64,000 bases of DNA, taken from assembly GCA_006383075.2 (NCBI GenBank), contig SMNH02000001.1, forward strand, positions 124,001 to 188,000, written 5' to 3'. Below the pieces are notes generated by a model. It had not been told where the DNA came from, did no database searches, and worked only from the letters and a program-made list of their open reading frames with translations. This document shows positions 47,203 to 58,365 of the stretch, one piece after another. Each line of letters starts with the position of its first letter. The stretch's first letter is position 1. Source of the DNA: Kordia sp. TARA_039_SRF. GTDB taxonomy: Bacteria; Bacteroidota; Bacteroidia; Flavobacteriales; Flavobacteriaceae. The position numbers were made by a program, and so were the translations under genes.

Positions 47203-48849
47203 TCATTCTGCTTCTTCAATCGTTACGTAAAAATTCGGATTCAATTCTACGGTTGTAACTTCTTTTGAAAGTTTCTTCGTTTGCCATTTGGTAGTTGGTG
47301 ATAGCCAAACCAATTCTCCATTGAGCGCCATTTGTGCCTTCATATCAAAATCGTCCACCGCATTTTCCCAGCGATACACAAATTTGTTTCCGTCTTTTTT
47401 ATAACGTAGTATTGGAATATCGGTAGTGCGTAAATATTGGTCAAAGACTGACGACAAATCAATTCCCGATTTTTCACTGATGTAACTTTCAATCTGTTGT
47501 GTATGTACAGTTTGATGGTAAAAATCTCTATTCAAACCGCGCAAAATACTTCGCCATTTTTCGTCATCGCCAATCAGCTGACGAATGGTGTGTAGCATGT
47601 TGGCACCTTTGTAATACATATCGCCCGAACCTTCATGGTTTACATTGTAAATTCCGATAATCGGACGGTCGTTGCTCACACTTCCGCGTGTTCCAATGAC
47701 ATATTCGGAGCCTGCTTTTTTTCCATAGAAATAATCCAAAAATAAATTTTCAGAATACGCCGTAAAACTCTCGTGAATCCACATATCAGCAATGTCGATA
47801 TTGGTAATATTATTGGCAAACCATTCGTGTCCCGATTCGTGTACAATGATAAAATCGAACTTCATTCCCCAGCCTGTTCTGCTCAAATCAAAACCTCTGT
47901 AACCGTTGGTATAACCGTTTCCGTATGTCACCGAACTTTGATGTTCCATGCCCAAATACGGCGCTTCCACAAGCTTATAACTGTCTTCATAAAACGGATA
48001 CGGTCCAAACCAATGCTCAAACGCTTCCATTGTACGAGCGGCATCTTTAAATTGCTCTTTGGCTTTGTCCAAATTATCACGCAGTACATAATAATCCATG
48101 TCCAATGTACCTTTTTCGCCTTCATACGTTTCGCCAAAATGTACATAATCGCCAATATTAATATTTACACCGTAATTATTAATCGGATTCACCACATTCC
48201 AATGATAGGTTTTAGTATCGTTGTCTTTTTCTTCAATCTTCACCAAGCGTCCGTTGGAAACATTCATTAAATTTTTAGGCACATTCACGCTAATTTTCAT
48301 GCTATCCACTTCATCATACATGTGATCTTTACACGGCCACCAAACACTCGCGCCCAATCCTTGACAAGAAGAAGCAATAAATGGCAATCCGTTTTTGTCT
48401 TTTTTCCAAGTAATTCCGCCGTCCCAAGGTGGTCTTTTGGCAACTTTTGGCTTTCCTTCGTAAAAAACTTCTACAGCATATACCTTGCCTAATCGTTGTT
48501 TTTGAGTAAGATGGATAAAATGCGCGTTTCCTTCATGTGTAATTTCTAGTTCTTTACCATTTTGGATAGCTTTTGTCATGCGCAATGGCGATTGCAAATC
48601 AACTTGAAGTACTTTTTGCCCTTTTTCTACTACTTTATATTGAATGGTATTGCTTCCCGCGATAGTTCTTTCGGAAGGATTCACTGTAATATCTAAATGA
48701 TAATGTGTCAAATCCCACCAAGCTCGTTCTGGCGTGATAGAGCCGCGCAACGTATCTTGTTTTGTGAAATTTTGAGAGAAAGCGTGTGCGCTCCACAAAA
48801 AACAGATTAAAAATAGATATGTAAAGAAGTTGTTATTTTTATACATCAT
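47203..48849 (-). CDS. M1 family metallopeptidase (aminopeptidase N-like)
   Basis: About 548 residues from MMYKNNNFFTYLFLICFLWS (48849), which gives a clean signal peptide ending AHAFSQ; an ORF start 28 codons earlier would place sequence before it. The zinc site is FIIVHESGHEWFANN (HExxH) with the third ligand Glu in WIHESFTAYSE. The exopeptidase motif is LGMEHQSSVTYGN, as in flavobacterial M1 enzymes rather than the GAMEN of others. It is a probable periplasmic or outer-membrane-associated aminopeptidase. Divergent from metB. Confidence 0.88.
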   Translation of the reverse strand: MMYKNNNFFTYLFLICFLWSAHAFSQNFTKQDTLRGSITPERAWWDLTHYHLDITVNPSERTIAGSNTIQYKVVEKGQKVLQVDLQSPLRMTKAIQNGKELEITHEGNAHFIHLTQKQRLGKVYAVEVFYEGKPKVAKRPPWDGGITWKKDKNGLPFIASSCQGLGASVWWPCKDHMYDEVDSMKISVNVPKNLMNVSNGRLVKIEEKDNDTKTYHWNVVNPINNYGVNINIGDYVHFGETYEGEKGTLDMDYYVLRDNLDKAKEQFKDAARTMEAFEHWFGPYPFYEDSYKLVEAPYLGMEHQSSVTYGNGYTNGYRGFDLSRTGWGMKFDFIIVHESGHEWFANNITNIDIADMWIHESFTAYSENLFLDYFYGKKAGSEYVIGTRGSVSNDRPIIGIYNVNHEGSGDMYYKGANMLHTIRQLIGDDEKWRSILRGLNRDFYHQTVHTQQIESYISEKSGIDLSSVFDQYLRTTDIPILRYKKDGNKFVYRWENAVDDFDMKAQMALNGELVWLSPTTKWQTKKLSKEVTTVELNPNFYVTIEEAE

Positions 48850-48914
48850 TTCAGTAAAAAAGTTATGGACAGCTAAAGGTACGTCGATAATCTGAAAACT
48901 AATAAATGAAATGG

Positions 48915-48922
48915 TAAATTTG
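48915..48922 (+). promoter_or_regulatory. -7 element of the cystathionine gamma-synthase gene
   Basis: TAAATTTG fits TAnnTTTG. No clear -33 TTG was found. It lies 65 nt before the preferred start. Confidence 0.4.
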
Positions 48923-48986
48923 TAAAGAACCAAGAGGAGAAATGAATAAGAGTATCTTAATTTCTTCCACAGAAAAGAAACGTATC

Positions 48987-50129
48987 ATGAAATTCAATAC
49001 CAAAACCATACACGGCGGACAACAACCGGACAAAGCCTACGGCGCTGTGATGCCTCCAATTTATCAAACGTCTACGTTTGCGCAGCGTTCGCCTGGCGAA
49101 CATCAAGGATATGAATATGCACGTTCTAAAAACCCAACGCGAACAGCATTGGAAAATGCGTTGGCAAGTTTGGAAAATGGCAACTACGGATTGGCGTTTG
49201 GCTCAGGGTTGGCTGCTATTGATGCGGTTTTAAAACTTTTAAAATCAGGTGATGAGGTTATTGCTACGAATGATTTGTATGGCGGAAGTTATCGGTTATT
49301 TACAAAAGTGTTTGAAGATTTCGGCATCAAATTTCATTTTGTAAACATGGAAAAGGCTACCAATATTGAAGCATATATTACTAAAAACACAAAGCTGATT
49401 TGGATAGAAACTCCCACCAATCCGATGATGAATATTATTGATATTGAAGCGGTTTCTGTCGTTGCGAAAGCCCACAATTTATTATTAGCCGTTGACAATA
49501 CGTTTGCCACACCGTATTTGCAACGTCCGTTAGATGTAGGAGCTGACATTGTGATGCATTCTGTTACCAAATATATTGGCGGGCACAGCGATTTGGTCAT
49601 GGGCGCGTTGGTTGTAAATGATAAGGAATTGGCGGATAAATTATATTTTATTCAAAATGCAAGTGGTGCTATTTGCGGTCCGATGGATTGTTTTTTGGCA
49701 TTGCGAGGCATCAAAACCTTACACGTTCGCATGCAGCGTCATTGCGAAAATGGCAAAGCTATTGCAGAGTATTTGGCAAATCATCCGAAAATTTCAAAAG
49801 TTTATTGGCCAGGATTCGAAACACATCCCAATCACGACATTGCTAAAAAGCAGATGGACGATTTTGGCGGCATGATTTCGTTTGTGACCAACGGAAACGA
49901 TTACCATCAAGCCATTAAAATTATTGAAAATTTAAAAATATTTACGCTGGCAGAATCACTCGGTGGTGTAGAATCCTTAGCTGGTCATCCTGCAAGTATG
50001 ACACATGCAAGCATTCCCAAAGAAGAAAGGGAAAAAACAGGTATTGTTGATGCTTTAATTCGTTTAAGTGTTGGTATTGAAGATGTTGATGATCTTATTG
50101 CTGATTTGGAACAAGCACTTTCTGCATAA
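48987..50129 (+). CDS. metB: Cystathionine gamma-synthase (or -lyase-like)
   Basis: 380 residues from MKFNTKTIHGGQQPDKAYG (48987), the usual start of the family. An ATG at 48942 preceded by AGGAG would add 15 residues that no relative has. Seen: AVMPPIYQTSTF, YEYARSKNPTRTALE, FGSGLAAIDAVL, WIETPTNPMMNI, VDNTFATPYLQRP and MHSVTKYIGGHSD (Schiff-base Lys195). It joins O-succinyl- or O-acetyl-homoserine with cysteine, or cleaves cystathionine; synthase versus lyase is hard to tell from sequence. Confidence 0.88.
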   Translation: MKFNTKTIHGGQQPDKAYGAVMPPIYQTSTFAQRSPGEHQGYEYARSKNPTRTALENALASLENGNYGLAFGSGLAAIDAVLKLLKSGDEVIATNDLYGGSYRLFTKVFEDFGIKFHFVNMEKATNIEAYITKNTKLIWIETPTNPMMNIIDIEAVSVVAKAHNLLLAVDNTFATPYLQRPLDVGADIVMHSVTKYIGGHSDLVMGALVVNDKELADKLYFIQNASGAICGPMDCFLALRGIKTLHVRMQRHCENGKAIAEYLANHPKISKVYWPGFETHPNHDIAKKQMDDFGGMISFVTNGNDYHQAIKIIENLKIFTLAESLGGVESLAGHPASMTHASIPKEEREKTGIVDALIRLSVGIEDVDDLIADLEQALSA

Positions 50130-50142
50130 AAAATAGCCAAAA

Positions 50143-50169
50143 AAAGCCATTTCGTTACAAAATGGCTTT
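50143..50169. terminator. Bidirectional terminator between metB and the beta-barrel gene
   Basis: 10-bp stem AAAGCCATTT / AAATGGCTTT with a short loop. The minus-strand product continues in T, so it chiefly serves the 50190 gene. Confidence 0.75.
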
Positions 50170-50189
50170 GGTGTATGTTGATACGTTTC

Positions 50190-50978
50190 TTAAAAGTCTA
50201 AATAATAAATATATCCAAAACTAATTACAAAACTCCAGTCGTTTGCTTTGTTTTCTGGATATAAATTTTCATCAGGATTCAATCCGTCTACCCAGTTTGA
50301 AAAATAATATCTCCAACGCAAGTCAAATAATAAATCGGATACTTCGGTGAGTTTGTAACGCGTTCCCACACTAGCAACAATAGACCATGTGGAACTGGAT
50401 TCGTTTCGGTATGCGTCTTGATATTTTATAGGCAATACGCCAGGATCTGTCAATCGTCCTAAGCTCGATTCAACGGTTGGTGTGTAATAATGATATTGTG
50501 CTCCCAATGCAGCATACGGTGCTAATAAATAGCCGCCGCTTTCAAACTCACGAATACTTCTTGGGAAAAATTCTAATTGCGTTCCTAAGTTGATGACACG
50601 CGTATTTCCGCTCATCGCACGTAATTGATTCGCTGTTTCAGATACTTTATCATCTCCCACATATCGCCCAAAATGTTCCAAATTAACCGTAGTATAGGTC
50701 AATTCATTTCGAACTTTAAAGTGGTCATTGAAATAAGTATATCTTGTAAAACAGTTACATTCTGCTCGATACGAGAAATTTAAATAATGAACAATACCAA
50801 ATTCGGCACCGACATTTCCAATATTCGTATCAAAGTCGTTACGCTCCCCATAATCTGACTGGAATGCGTTCGGTCCAATAACAAATCCGATTTCGTGGGA
50901 AAAACCAAATTGGGCATAGGTAACTCCTACACACATAAGCATGAAAAGTAGGAAGATAGGGCGGATTCTATTTAACAT
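50190..50978 (-). CDS. THC0290_0291-family outer membrane beta-barrel protein
   Basis: About 262 residues from MLNRIRPIFLLFMLMCVG (50978), a signal peptide ending VTYAQ. The body alternates short amphipathic strands (YLNFSYRAEC, YLLAPYAALGAQYHYY, LLFDLRWRYYFSNW) and ends in an aromatic FGYIYYLDF, the beta-barrel C-terminal pattern. The THC0290_0291 family is widespread in Flavobacteriia and has no assigned role. It is divergent from gdhA. Confidence 0.75.
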   Translation of the reverse strand: MLNRIRPIFLLFMLMCVGVTYAQFGFSHEIGFVIGPNAFQSDYGERNDFDTNIGNVGAEFGIVHYLNFSYRAECNCFTRYTYFNDHFKVRNELTYTTVNLEHFGRYVGDDKVSETANQLRAMSGNTRVINLGTQLEFFPRSIREFESGGYLLAPYAALGAQYHYYTPTVESSLGRLTDPGVLPIKYQDAYRNESSSTWSIVASVGTRYKLTEVSDLLFDLRWRYYFSNWVDGLNPDENLYPENKANDWSFVISFGYIYYLDF

Positions 50979-51150
50979 GTTATAAACCAGTATTAATATG
51001 AGGCTATACAGCAAATATATAAAAACCCGTAAAACAAAAAAACAAAAAGTGTATTAACTACTATTTGTTAATATACTCTTGTAACAAAAGGATGATTTAA
51101 AGGGATGCTATTCGAAAACGTTTGAAGATTATCAAATTATAAAAAAAACA

Positions 51151-51179
51151 CTGTTTTTTTTTAATTAAACGTATATTTG
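51151..51179 (+). promoter_or_regulatory. Promoter of glutamate dehydrogenase
   Basis: TATATTTG at 51172-51179 fits TAnnTTTG. A TGTTTT at 51152 is a weak -33 candidate 14 nt upstream. The ATG is at 51229. Confidence 0.45.
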
Positions 51180-51204
51180 CACCGTCAAATAATGATTTAA
51201 ATAA

Positions 51205-52572
<1,368 letters not shown>

Positions 52573-52592
52573 ACAATCAAATAAATACAATT

Positions 52593-52631
52593 AAAAGCTT
52601 TCTACAATTTTAACGTGGAAAGCTTTTTTTT
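52593..52631 (+). terminator. Terminator after gdhA
   Basis: 10-bp stem AAAAGCTTTC / GAAAGCTTTT with a 15-nt loop and a long T run. Confidence 0.85.
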
Positions 52632-52762
52632 ATGCAATAATATATGATAAGCAATTTAGTTACGTTATTATTAAATATATTTGGTGAAATATTACAATAA
52701 AAGCTGTCTTAACATATTCTGTAAAAGGCATTTTCTATAAAAACCGTATAAAAATAAGACGA

Positions 52763-55072
52763 ATGAGGAAACGTTTGTATTGGTTATTACTTATCTGTTA
52801 TGTAACAGTATATAGTCAATCCGCCAACAATTCTTGGTTAGGTCACTATTCATATAACAAAATTGTAAACATATCGCAAAGTGCTGATAAAATTTATGGT
52901 GCTTCTGAAAATTCGTTCTTTACGTACGACTTGCAAGCCAATGAAATCACAAAATTTTCAACGGTTAATGGACTTTCAGGAGAAGAAATAAGTACGGCGT
53001 TTTACAGTCAATCTGCTGATAAATATGTGTTGGGTTATGGCAATGGACTGTTAGAAGTTTTTGATCCGTTTTCGGAAGAAATCAACAAAGTAGTTGATAT
53101 TGTTGACAAACCAACTATTCCGCCAAATCAAAAAGCCATCAACCATATTTTAGAATACAACAATACGCTTTACTTATCTACCGATTTTGGAATTTCTTTA
53201 TACGACATCAATGCCTTAGAATTTGGAGATACGTATTTTATTGGTCCTAATGGAAGTCAGGTAGAAGTTCGTCAAACGGCAATCTTAGGTGAATTTATTT
53301 ACGCAGCCACCAATTCAGGGATATACAGAGCCACAGTTGATAATGACAATTTAATTGATTTTCAAGAATGGCAACGCTTAATTACGTCTAATTGGAGTGC
53401 AATTACGGCTTTTGGAGAAGATTTATATGCAGTAAACTTTAACAACAGAAGACTCTATAAGTTCAACGGAACTGGTTTTGGGGTAGAAACTACGGTATCA
53501 CAATTTGCAACACGAGTAGAAGACTTAAAAGCAACAGATAATTACATGGTTGTTGTGCATAATTCCCAAGTACATATATATGATACGCAACTCAATGAAA
53601 TTATAAACATTCAAAATTTTGAAGAATTCCCTTCATTGGCATTTAATGCAGCATTGCTTTTAGGAGAAAACCTATATATTGGTACCGAAACTGAAGGAAT
53701 ACTACAAACATCATTTTCAATGCCATTAACGGCAAACCAAATATTGCCAGATGGTCCTTTATTAAACAACACCTTTTCCATCACAGCAATTCCAAACGAA
53801 TTGTGGGTAGTTTATGGTGATTATACAGCAGGCTACAATCCGTATCCTTTAGACAGGAGAGGTGTAAGTCACATGCAAGATATGGCTTGGACGAACATTC
53901 CGTACACACCTGATTTTGATGCGAGAAGTATTGTACACGCTACCGTAAATCCGTCAAATACGAGTGAAGTATTTTTAAGCTCTTTTTTCTCAGGAATTTT
54001 AAAAGTAGAAGACAATACACCTATCGAAATTTTAAACACTACCAACAGTGGATTGGAATCATTAGATATTGGAGTGCCAACGTACATTGACATACGAATT
54101 GGAGAAACAAAATTTGATGAAAACGGTGATCTTTGGGTATTAAACTCTAAAGTAGATAATGGAATCAAAGTTTTACGAAGCAACGGGCAGTGGGAATCTT
54201 TTTCAGTAACTGAAGCCATTAGTGATCCTTTTGGAGCAGAAAACGGACTCTCTAAAATAGAAATCACAGATGGTGGTGTAAAATTTATCTCAACACAAAA
54301 TCACGGAGTATTAGCTTTTGACGAAACACGAAGCGCAGGCTCTCGTTTCACATCTATCAGTGAAGACGAATCAGGAAATTTACCAAGCACAGATGTACGA
54401 GCTGTTCGTATAGACAATTCTGGAAATCTGTGGATTGGGACAGTAAAAGGAATTCGTGTGTATTTTGGCGCAGACGGTATTTTTGATGATAGCAATCCGC
54501 AATCAAACGATATAATTATTGTCGATGAAGATGGCGTACCGAAAGAATTACTCTTTGAGCAAACCGTAACCGATATAGAAGTAGACGGCTCCAATAACAA
54601 ATGGATTGCTACTTCAGCTTCTGGAGTATTCTACATGTCGCCAGATGCCACAGAAACCTTAGCACATTTCACCAAAGACAATTCACCGTTACCTACAAAC
54701 ACCATCAACAATATTGAAATTGATGAAGAAAATGGGCGAGTATACATGGCTACGGCGAAAGGATTATTATCTTTCCAAGGAACGGCAACCGCACCAAAAG
54801 AAACATTAGAAAACGTATATGCGTATCCAAACCCTGTACGACCAGGCTATAATGGCGATTTAACCATTACAGGACTCACCAATAACGCCAACGTAAAAAT
54901 TACGGATATTGAAGGAAACTTGGTATTTGAAGCCACTACAGAAGGCGGAACGTTGCTTTGGGATACTACTGCTTTTGGCAGACACAAAGTCGCATCAGGT
55001 GTATACCTTATCTTAATTGCCAGTGAAGACGGTTCTGAAACCAAAGTTACCAAAGTGATGATTATTCGCTAA
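52763..55072 (+). CDS. porZ: T9SS propeller protein PorZ
   Basis: 769 residues. Signal peptide MRKRLYWLLLICYVTVYSQ, then NNSWLGHYSYNKIVNISQSA and repeated propeller strands with a two-component-regulator-propeller look (NLWIGTVKGIRVYFG, GVLAFDETRS). The C-terminus is a T9SS type A-like sorting domain (VYAYPNPVRPGYNGDLTI ... VYLILIASEDG). This N-terminus, two-propeller length and retained CTD match PorZ, a surface protein needed for T9SS cargo modification with anionic LPS. Its stop is followed directly by the recO ATG. Confidence 0.75.
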   Translation: MRKRLYWLLLICYVTVYSQSANNSWLGHYSYNKIVNISQSADKIYGASENSFFTYDLQANEITKFSTVNGLSGEEISTAFYSQSADKYVLGYGNGLLEVFDPFSEEINKVVDIVDKPTIPPNQKAINHILEYNNTLYLSTDFGISLYDINALEFGDTYFIGPNGSQVEVRQTAILGEFIYAATNSGIYRATVDNDNLIDFQEWQRLITSNWSAITAFGEDLYAVNFNNRRLYKFNGTGFGVETTVSQFATRVEDLKATDNYMVVVHNSQVHIYDTQLNEIINIQNFEEFPSLAFNAALLLGENLYIGTETEGILQTSFSMPLTANQILPDGPLLNNTFSITAIPNELWVVYGDYTAGYNPYPLDRRGVSHMQDMAWTNIPYTPDFDARSIVHATVNPSNTSEVFLSSFFSGILKVEDNTPIEILNTTNSGLESLDIGVPTYIDIRIGETKFDENGDLWVLNSKVDNGIKVLRSNGQWESFSVTEAISDPFGAENGLSKIEITDGGVKFISTQNHGVLAFDETRSAGSRFTSISEDESGNLPSTDVRAVRIDNSGNLWIGTVKGIRVYFGADGIFDDSNPQSNDIIIVDEDGVPKELLFEQTVTDIEVDGSNNKWIATSASGVFYMSPDATETLAHFTKDNSPLPTNTINNIEIDEENGRVYMATAKGLLSFQGTATAPKETLENVYAYPNPVRPGYNGDLTITGLTNNANVKITDIEGNLVFEATTEGGTLLWDTTAFGRHKVASGVYLILIASEDGSETKVTKVMIIR

Positions 55073-55792
55073 ATGTTAGTCACTACCAAAGCCATTGTCA
55101 TTGCTACCATAAAATATGGTGATTCCAGCGTTATTGTCAAATGTTTTACGGCTTCTGACGGAATTAAAAGTTACTTGTTGCGCGGTATTCTTAAATCAAA
55201 AAAGGGAAAATTAAAAATCGCGTACTTTCAACCACTGACACAGCTTGAAATTGTTGCCAATCATAAAAACAAAGGCAGTTTAGAATACATAAAAGATGTC
55301 AAAACGGTATATCCGTATGCGACCATTCACACGCAAATAACCAAAAGTGCTATTGCATTATTCTTATCAGAAATACTTAACTATTCCATTCAAGAAGAAG
55401 AAAAAAACGAGGCATTATTCGAATTTATAGAAAATGCGCTACAATGGCTCGATATGAATGATGAAATAGCGAACTTTCATTTGGTATTTTTAACAAACTT
55501 AACCAAGTATTTCGGCTTCTTTCCAGAAACCAAAAACATACATCGCGCATACTTTGACTTGCAAGAAGGACAATTCTTTGATAACAGCACGCTGAATCAA
55601 TGTGTTTCAGGAGAAAATTTAACATGTCTAAAACAGTTATTAGGCATAAAATTTGATACACAAAACACCATAAAGCTATCTTCACAAAGAAGAAATGAAC
55701 TCCTTGCAATATTCATTCAATATTTTAAATTACATTTGCAGGGATTTAGGCAACCAAAATCAATGGAAGTGTTACATGAAGTATTCAAATAA
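55073..55792 (+). CDS. recO: DNA repair protein RecO
   Basis: 239 residues. N-terminal OB-fold start LVTTKAIVIATIKYGDSSVIV, then YLLRGILKSKKGKLK, and a helical C-domain. RecO helps load RecA onto SSB-coated DNA. The gene begins right after the porZ TAA. Its 3' end overlaps the start of the TonB receptor gene by 17 nt in another frame. Confidence 0.85.
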   Translation: MLVTTKAIVIATIKYGDSSVIVKCFTASDGIKSYLLRGILKSKKGKLKIAYFQPLTQLEIVANHKNKGSLEYIKDVKTVYPYATIHTQITKSAIALFLSEILNYSIQEEEKNEALFEFIENALQWLDMNDEIANFHLVFLTNLTKYFGFFPETKNIHRAYFDLQEGQFFDNSTLNQCVSGENLTCLKQLLGIKFDTQNTIKLSSQRRNELLAIFIQYFKLHLQGFRQPKSMEVLHEVFK

Positions 55793-58196
55793 AATAAAAG
55801 ATATTGTCGTATTCATCTCTTTTATTTTTTCGCAAGCTCTTTTTGGTCAAGAAATTCAAGTAAAAGACATCGTTAACAACAGAAATATATCTAATGTTAA
55901 CGTGTACAATGCCAATCAATCCAAAGGTGGTATCACCAATGCTCGTGGTAAAATGGACATTTCTATCTTTACCGATGACGAAAAAATTACATTTCGACAC
56001 ATTTCCTACTTGCCAGCAACGTATACCAAAAAACAAATTCTCGCAAACAAAAACATTGTTTACTTAGTAAAAGAAACGGCTGAATTGTCTAAAATTGTCA
56101 TTTCGGTTTCCAAATGGCAACAAAACAAAAAAGAAATTCCTCAAAAAATAGTGAGCATAGATAGTAAAGAGATTGTCTATACGACGCCACAAACTGCCGC
56201 CGATTTACTAGAAAGAAGCGGAAAAGTATTTGTTCAAAAAAGTCAACTTGGTGGCGGAAGTCCTATGATTAGAGGATTTTCTACAAACAGACTTTTACTT
56301 TCAGTAGATGGTGTTCGAATGAACAATGCTATATTTCGTGGTGGGAATATTCAAAACGTAATATCGATTGACCCTTTCAATGTAAAAAACACAGAAGTGA
56401 TTCTCGGACCAGGCTCTGTAATCTACGGAAGTGACGCAATTGGTGGCGTAATGAATTTTTACACAAAAACACCCAAACTCTCTTGGAGTGAAAAAACGTT
56501 GGTTTCAGGAAACGCCAATATACGTTATGCTTCGGCTAACAGAGAAAAAACAGGGCACTTTGATATCAATATCGGACTGAAAAAATGGGCGTTTTTAACG
56601 AGTGTAAGTTACAGTGATTTTGACGATTTACGCATGGGAGAAAATGGTAGAGACGAATACCTGCGTCCAGAATTTGTAACCTCTATGAACGGACAAGATG
56701 TAGTTGTTAACAATGCCAATCCGCTAAATCAGCGATTCACGGGATACAGCCAACTCAACATAGCGCAACGTGCAAAACTAGTTTCAGATGATATTTGGGA
56801 ATTTGACTTAGGATTGCATTATTCTACAACTTCAGACTATCCTCGATACGATCGTTTAATTCAATATCGCAACGAAGCACTTCGTTTTGGTGATTGGTAT
56901 TACGGACCACAACGCTGGTTTATGGCAAACTTTCAAACTCAAAAAAAAGGAAACAATACCTATTATGACAATGTAAAGTTTACCAATGCTTATCAACGAT
57001 TTGAAGAAAGTAGAAACAGTCGAAGCTTTCAAGATGTTACTCTAAATGTAACCGAAGAAAAAGTAGATGCAATATCGTCAAGTTTAGACTTTGAAAAAAG
57101 ATTCAATCCCAAAATAAAAACCTTTTACGGACTGGAATACGTGTACAACAAAGTACATTCTGACGGATACGACAAAAACATCACTACAGACGAAATAACC
57201 GATGCAGCTTCTCGATATCCTGATGGTGCTACATGGCAATCGATGGCGGCGTATGCAAGTTTAGAATACAAACCCAATGCAAAATTTACCTTACAATCGG
57301 GCTTGCGGTACAATCATATCTTAATTGATGCTGATTTTGATACCACGTTCTTTCCGTTTCCGTTTACAGAAGCCAAAACGAATACAGGTGCTTTTACAGG
57401 AAGTATCGGATTTAGTTGGTTGCCAAACAAATGGCAAATTACCGCAAATATTGGTACAGCTTTCAGAGCGCCAAACATTGATGACATCGGAAAAGTGTTC
57501 GATTCTGAGCCTGGCTCAGTCATTGTGCCCAATCCAAACTTAGCACCAGAACATGCATATAGTGCAGAATTTGGAATTCAAAAGAAAATAGGAAGCAGAT
57601 TTGATATCAACTTCACGGCTTTTTACACGTTATTGGATGATGCTTTAATTCGAAAAGACTTCAATCTCAATGGAGCTACAGAAATTATATACAATGGAGA
57701 ATTGAGCAATGTACAAGCCATTCAAAATGCTTCAAAAGTATATACTTACGGATTTGAATTTGGCTTTGCTGCAAAATTTGACAAGCGTACCAAAATTACA
57801 GCCGACATTACAATTCCGAGAGGAGAAGAAGAACAGGCAGACGGAACTAGTGTGCCTTTGCGACATGTATCGCCTATTTTCGGAAATGTACATCTTATCT
57901 ATAAAAATGAACGCTTTAAATTTGACGTCTTTACAAACTTTAACAGTTCTATCACATACGAAAACCTTGCTCCTTCAGAACGCAACAAAGCTTATCTATA
58001 TGCAATTGATGAAAACGGAAACCCTTTTTCGCCTTCATGGCTTACGTTCAATGCAAAATCAAATTTTGAAATCAACGAAAAAATAAACGTAACTGCTGCA
58101 GTTGAAAATATCACCGATCAGCGTTACAGAGTATACTCTTCTGGAATTTCTGCGCCAGGAAGGAATTTAATCCTAAGCTTGAATTATACTTTTTAG
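55776..58196 (+). CDS. TonB-dependent outer membrane receptor
   Basis: About 806 residues from MKYSNKIKDIVVFISFIFSQ (55776), a signal peptide. The ORF opens 81 nt earlier inside recO, which is unlikely. A short CarboxypepD_reg-like domain (ISNVNVYNANQSKGG) precedes a plug domain (PMIRGFSTNRLLLSVDGVRM, VILGPGSVIYGSDAIGGVMN) and a 22-strand-type barrel ending in NLILSLNYTF. It probably imports a siderophore, heme or vitamin using TonB energy; the ligand is not readable. No adjacent SusD, so not a polysaccharide-utilisation pair. Confidence 0.88.
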   Translation: MKYSNKIKDIVVFISFIFSQALFGQEIQVKDIVNNRNISNVNVYNANQSKGGITNARGKMDISIFTDDEKITFRHISYLPATYTKKQILANKNIVYLVKETAELSKIVISVSKWQQNKKEIPQKIVSIDSKEIVYTTPQTAADLLERSGKVFVQKSQLGGGSPMIRGFSTNRLLLSVDGVRMNNAIFRGGNIQNVISIDPFNVKNTEVILGPGSVIYGSDAIGGVMNFYTKTPKLSWSEKTLVSGNANIRYASANREKTGHFDINIGLKKWAFLTSVSYSDFDDLRMGENGRDEYLRPEFVTSMNGQDVVVNNANPLNQRFTGYSQLNIAQRAKLVSDDIWEFDLGLHYSTTSDYPRYDRLIQYRNEALRFGDWYYGPQRWFMANFQTQKKGNNTYYDNVKFTNAYQRFEESRNSRSFQDVTLNVTEEKVDAISSSLDFEKRFNPKIKTFYGLEYVYNKVHSDGYDKNITTDEITDAASRYPDGATWQSMAAYASLEYKPNAKFTLQSGLRYNHILIDADFDTTFFPFPFTEAKTNTGAFTGSIGFSWLPNKWQITANIGTAFRAPNIDDIGKVFDSEPGSVIVPNPNLAPEHAYSAEFGIQKKIGSRFDINFTAFYTLLDDALIRKDFNLNGATEIIYNGELSNVQAIQNASKVYTYGFEFGFAAKFDKRTKITADITIPRGEEEQADGTSVPLRHVSPIFGNVHLIYKNERFKFDVFTNFNSSITYENLAPSERNKAYLYAIDENGNPFSPSWLTFNAKSNFEINEKINVTAAVENITDQRYRVYSSGISAPGRNLILSLNYTF

Positions 58197-58365
58197 TTCG
58201 TAAACAAAAAGAAAAAGACTACAAAACTTGTCTGACTTATAATTTTTTCAAAAATTATATCGAAAAATTCGTGTTTTTCATCTAAATTGATGAATTAAAA
58301 TGCCTGCCAAATCACAAAAGAAAGTTTAGATTTATTAAATTTACTCTGCCTTAATACTTTATAAT

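Noticed and set aside
47773..48270. 165-codon open frame antisense to the M1 peptidase
   Set aside because: The opposite strand carries the complete zinc-peptidase motifs in frame; the antisense frame has no recognisable domain.
47203..48849. GMEH in place of GAMEN as a sign of an unusual M1 enzyme
   Set aside because: This variant is common in flavobacterial M1 peptidases with an otherwise complete HExxH-E zinc site.
48942..48986. Upstream ATG with an AGGAG-like sequence as start of metB
   Set aside because: It would add 15 residues absent from the family, and SD-like sequences are poor start predictors in Bacteroidota. It remains possible.
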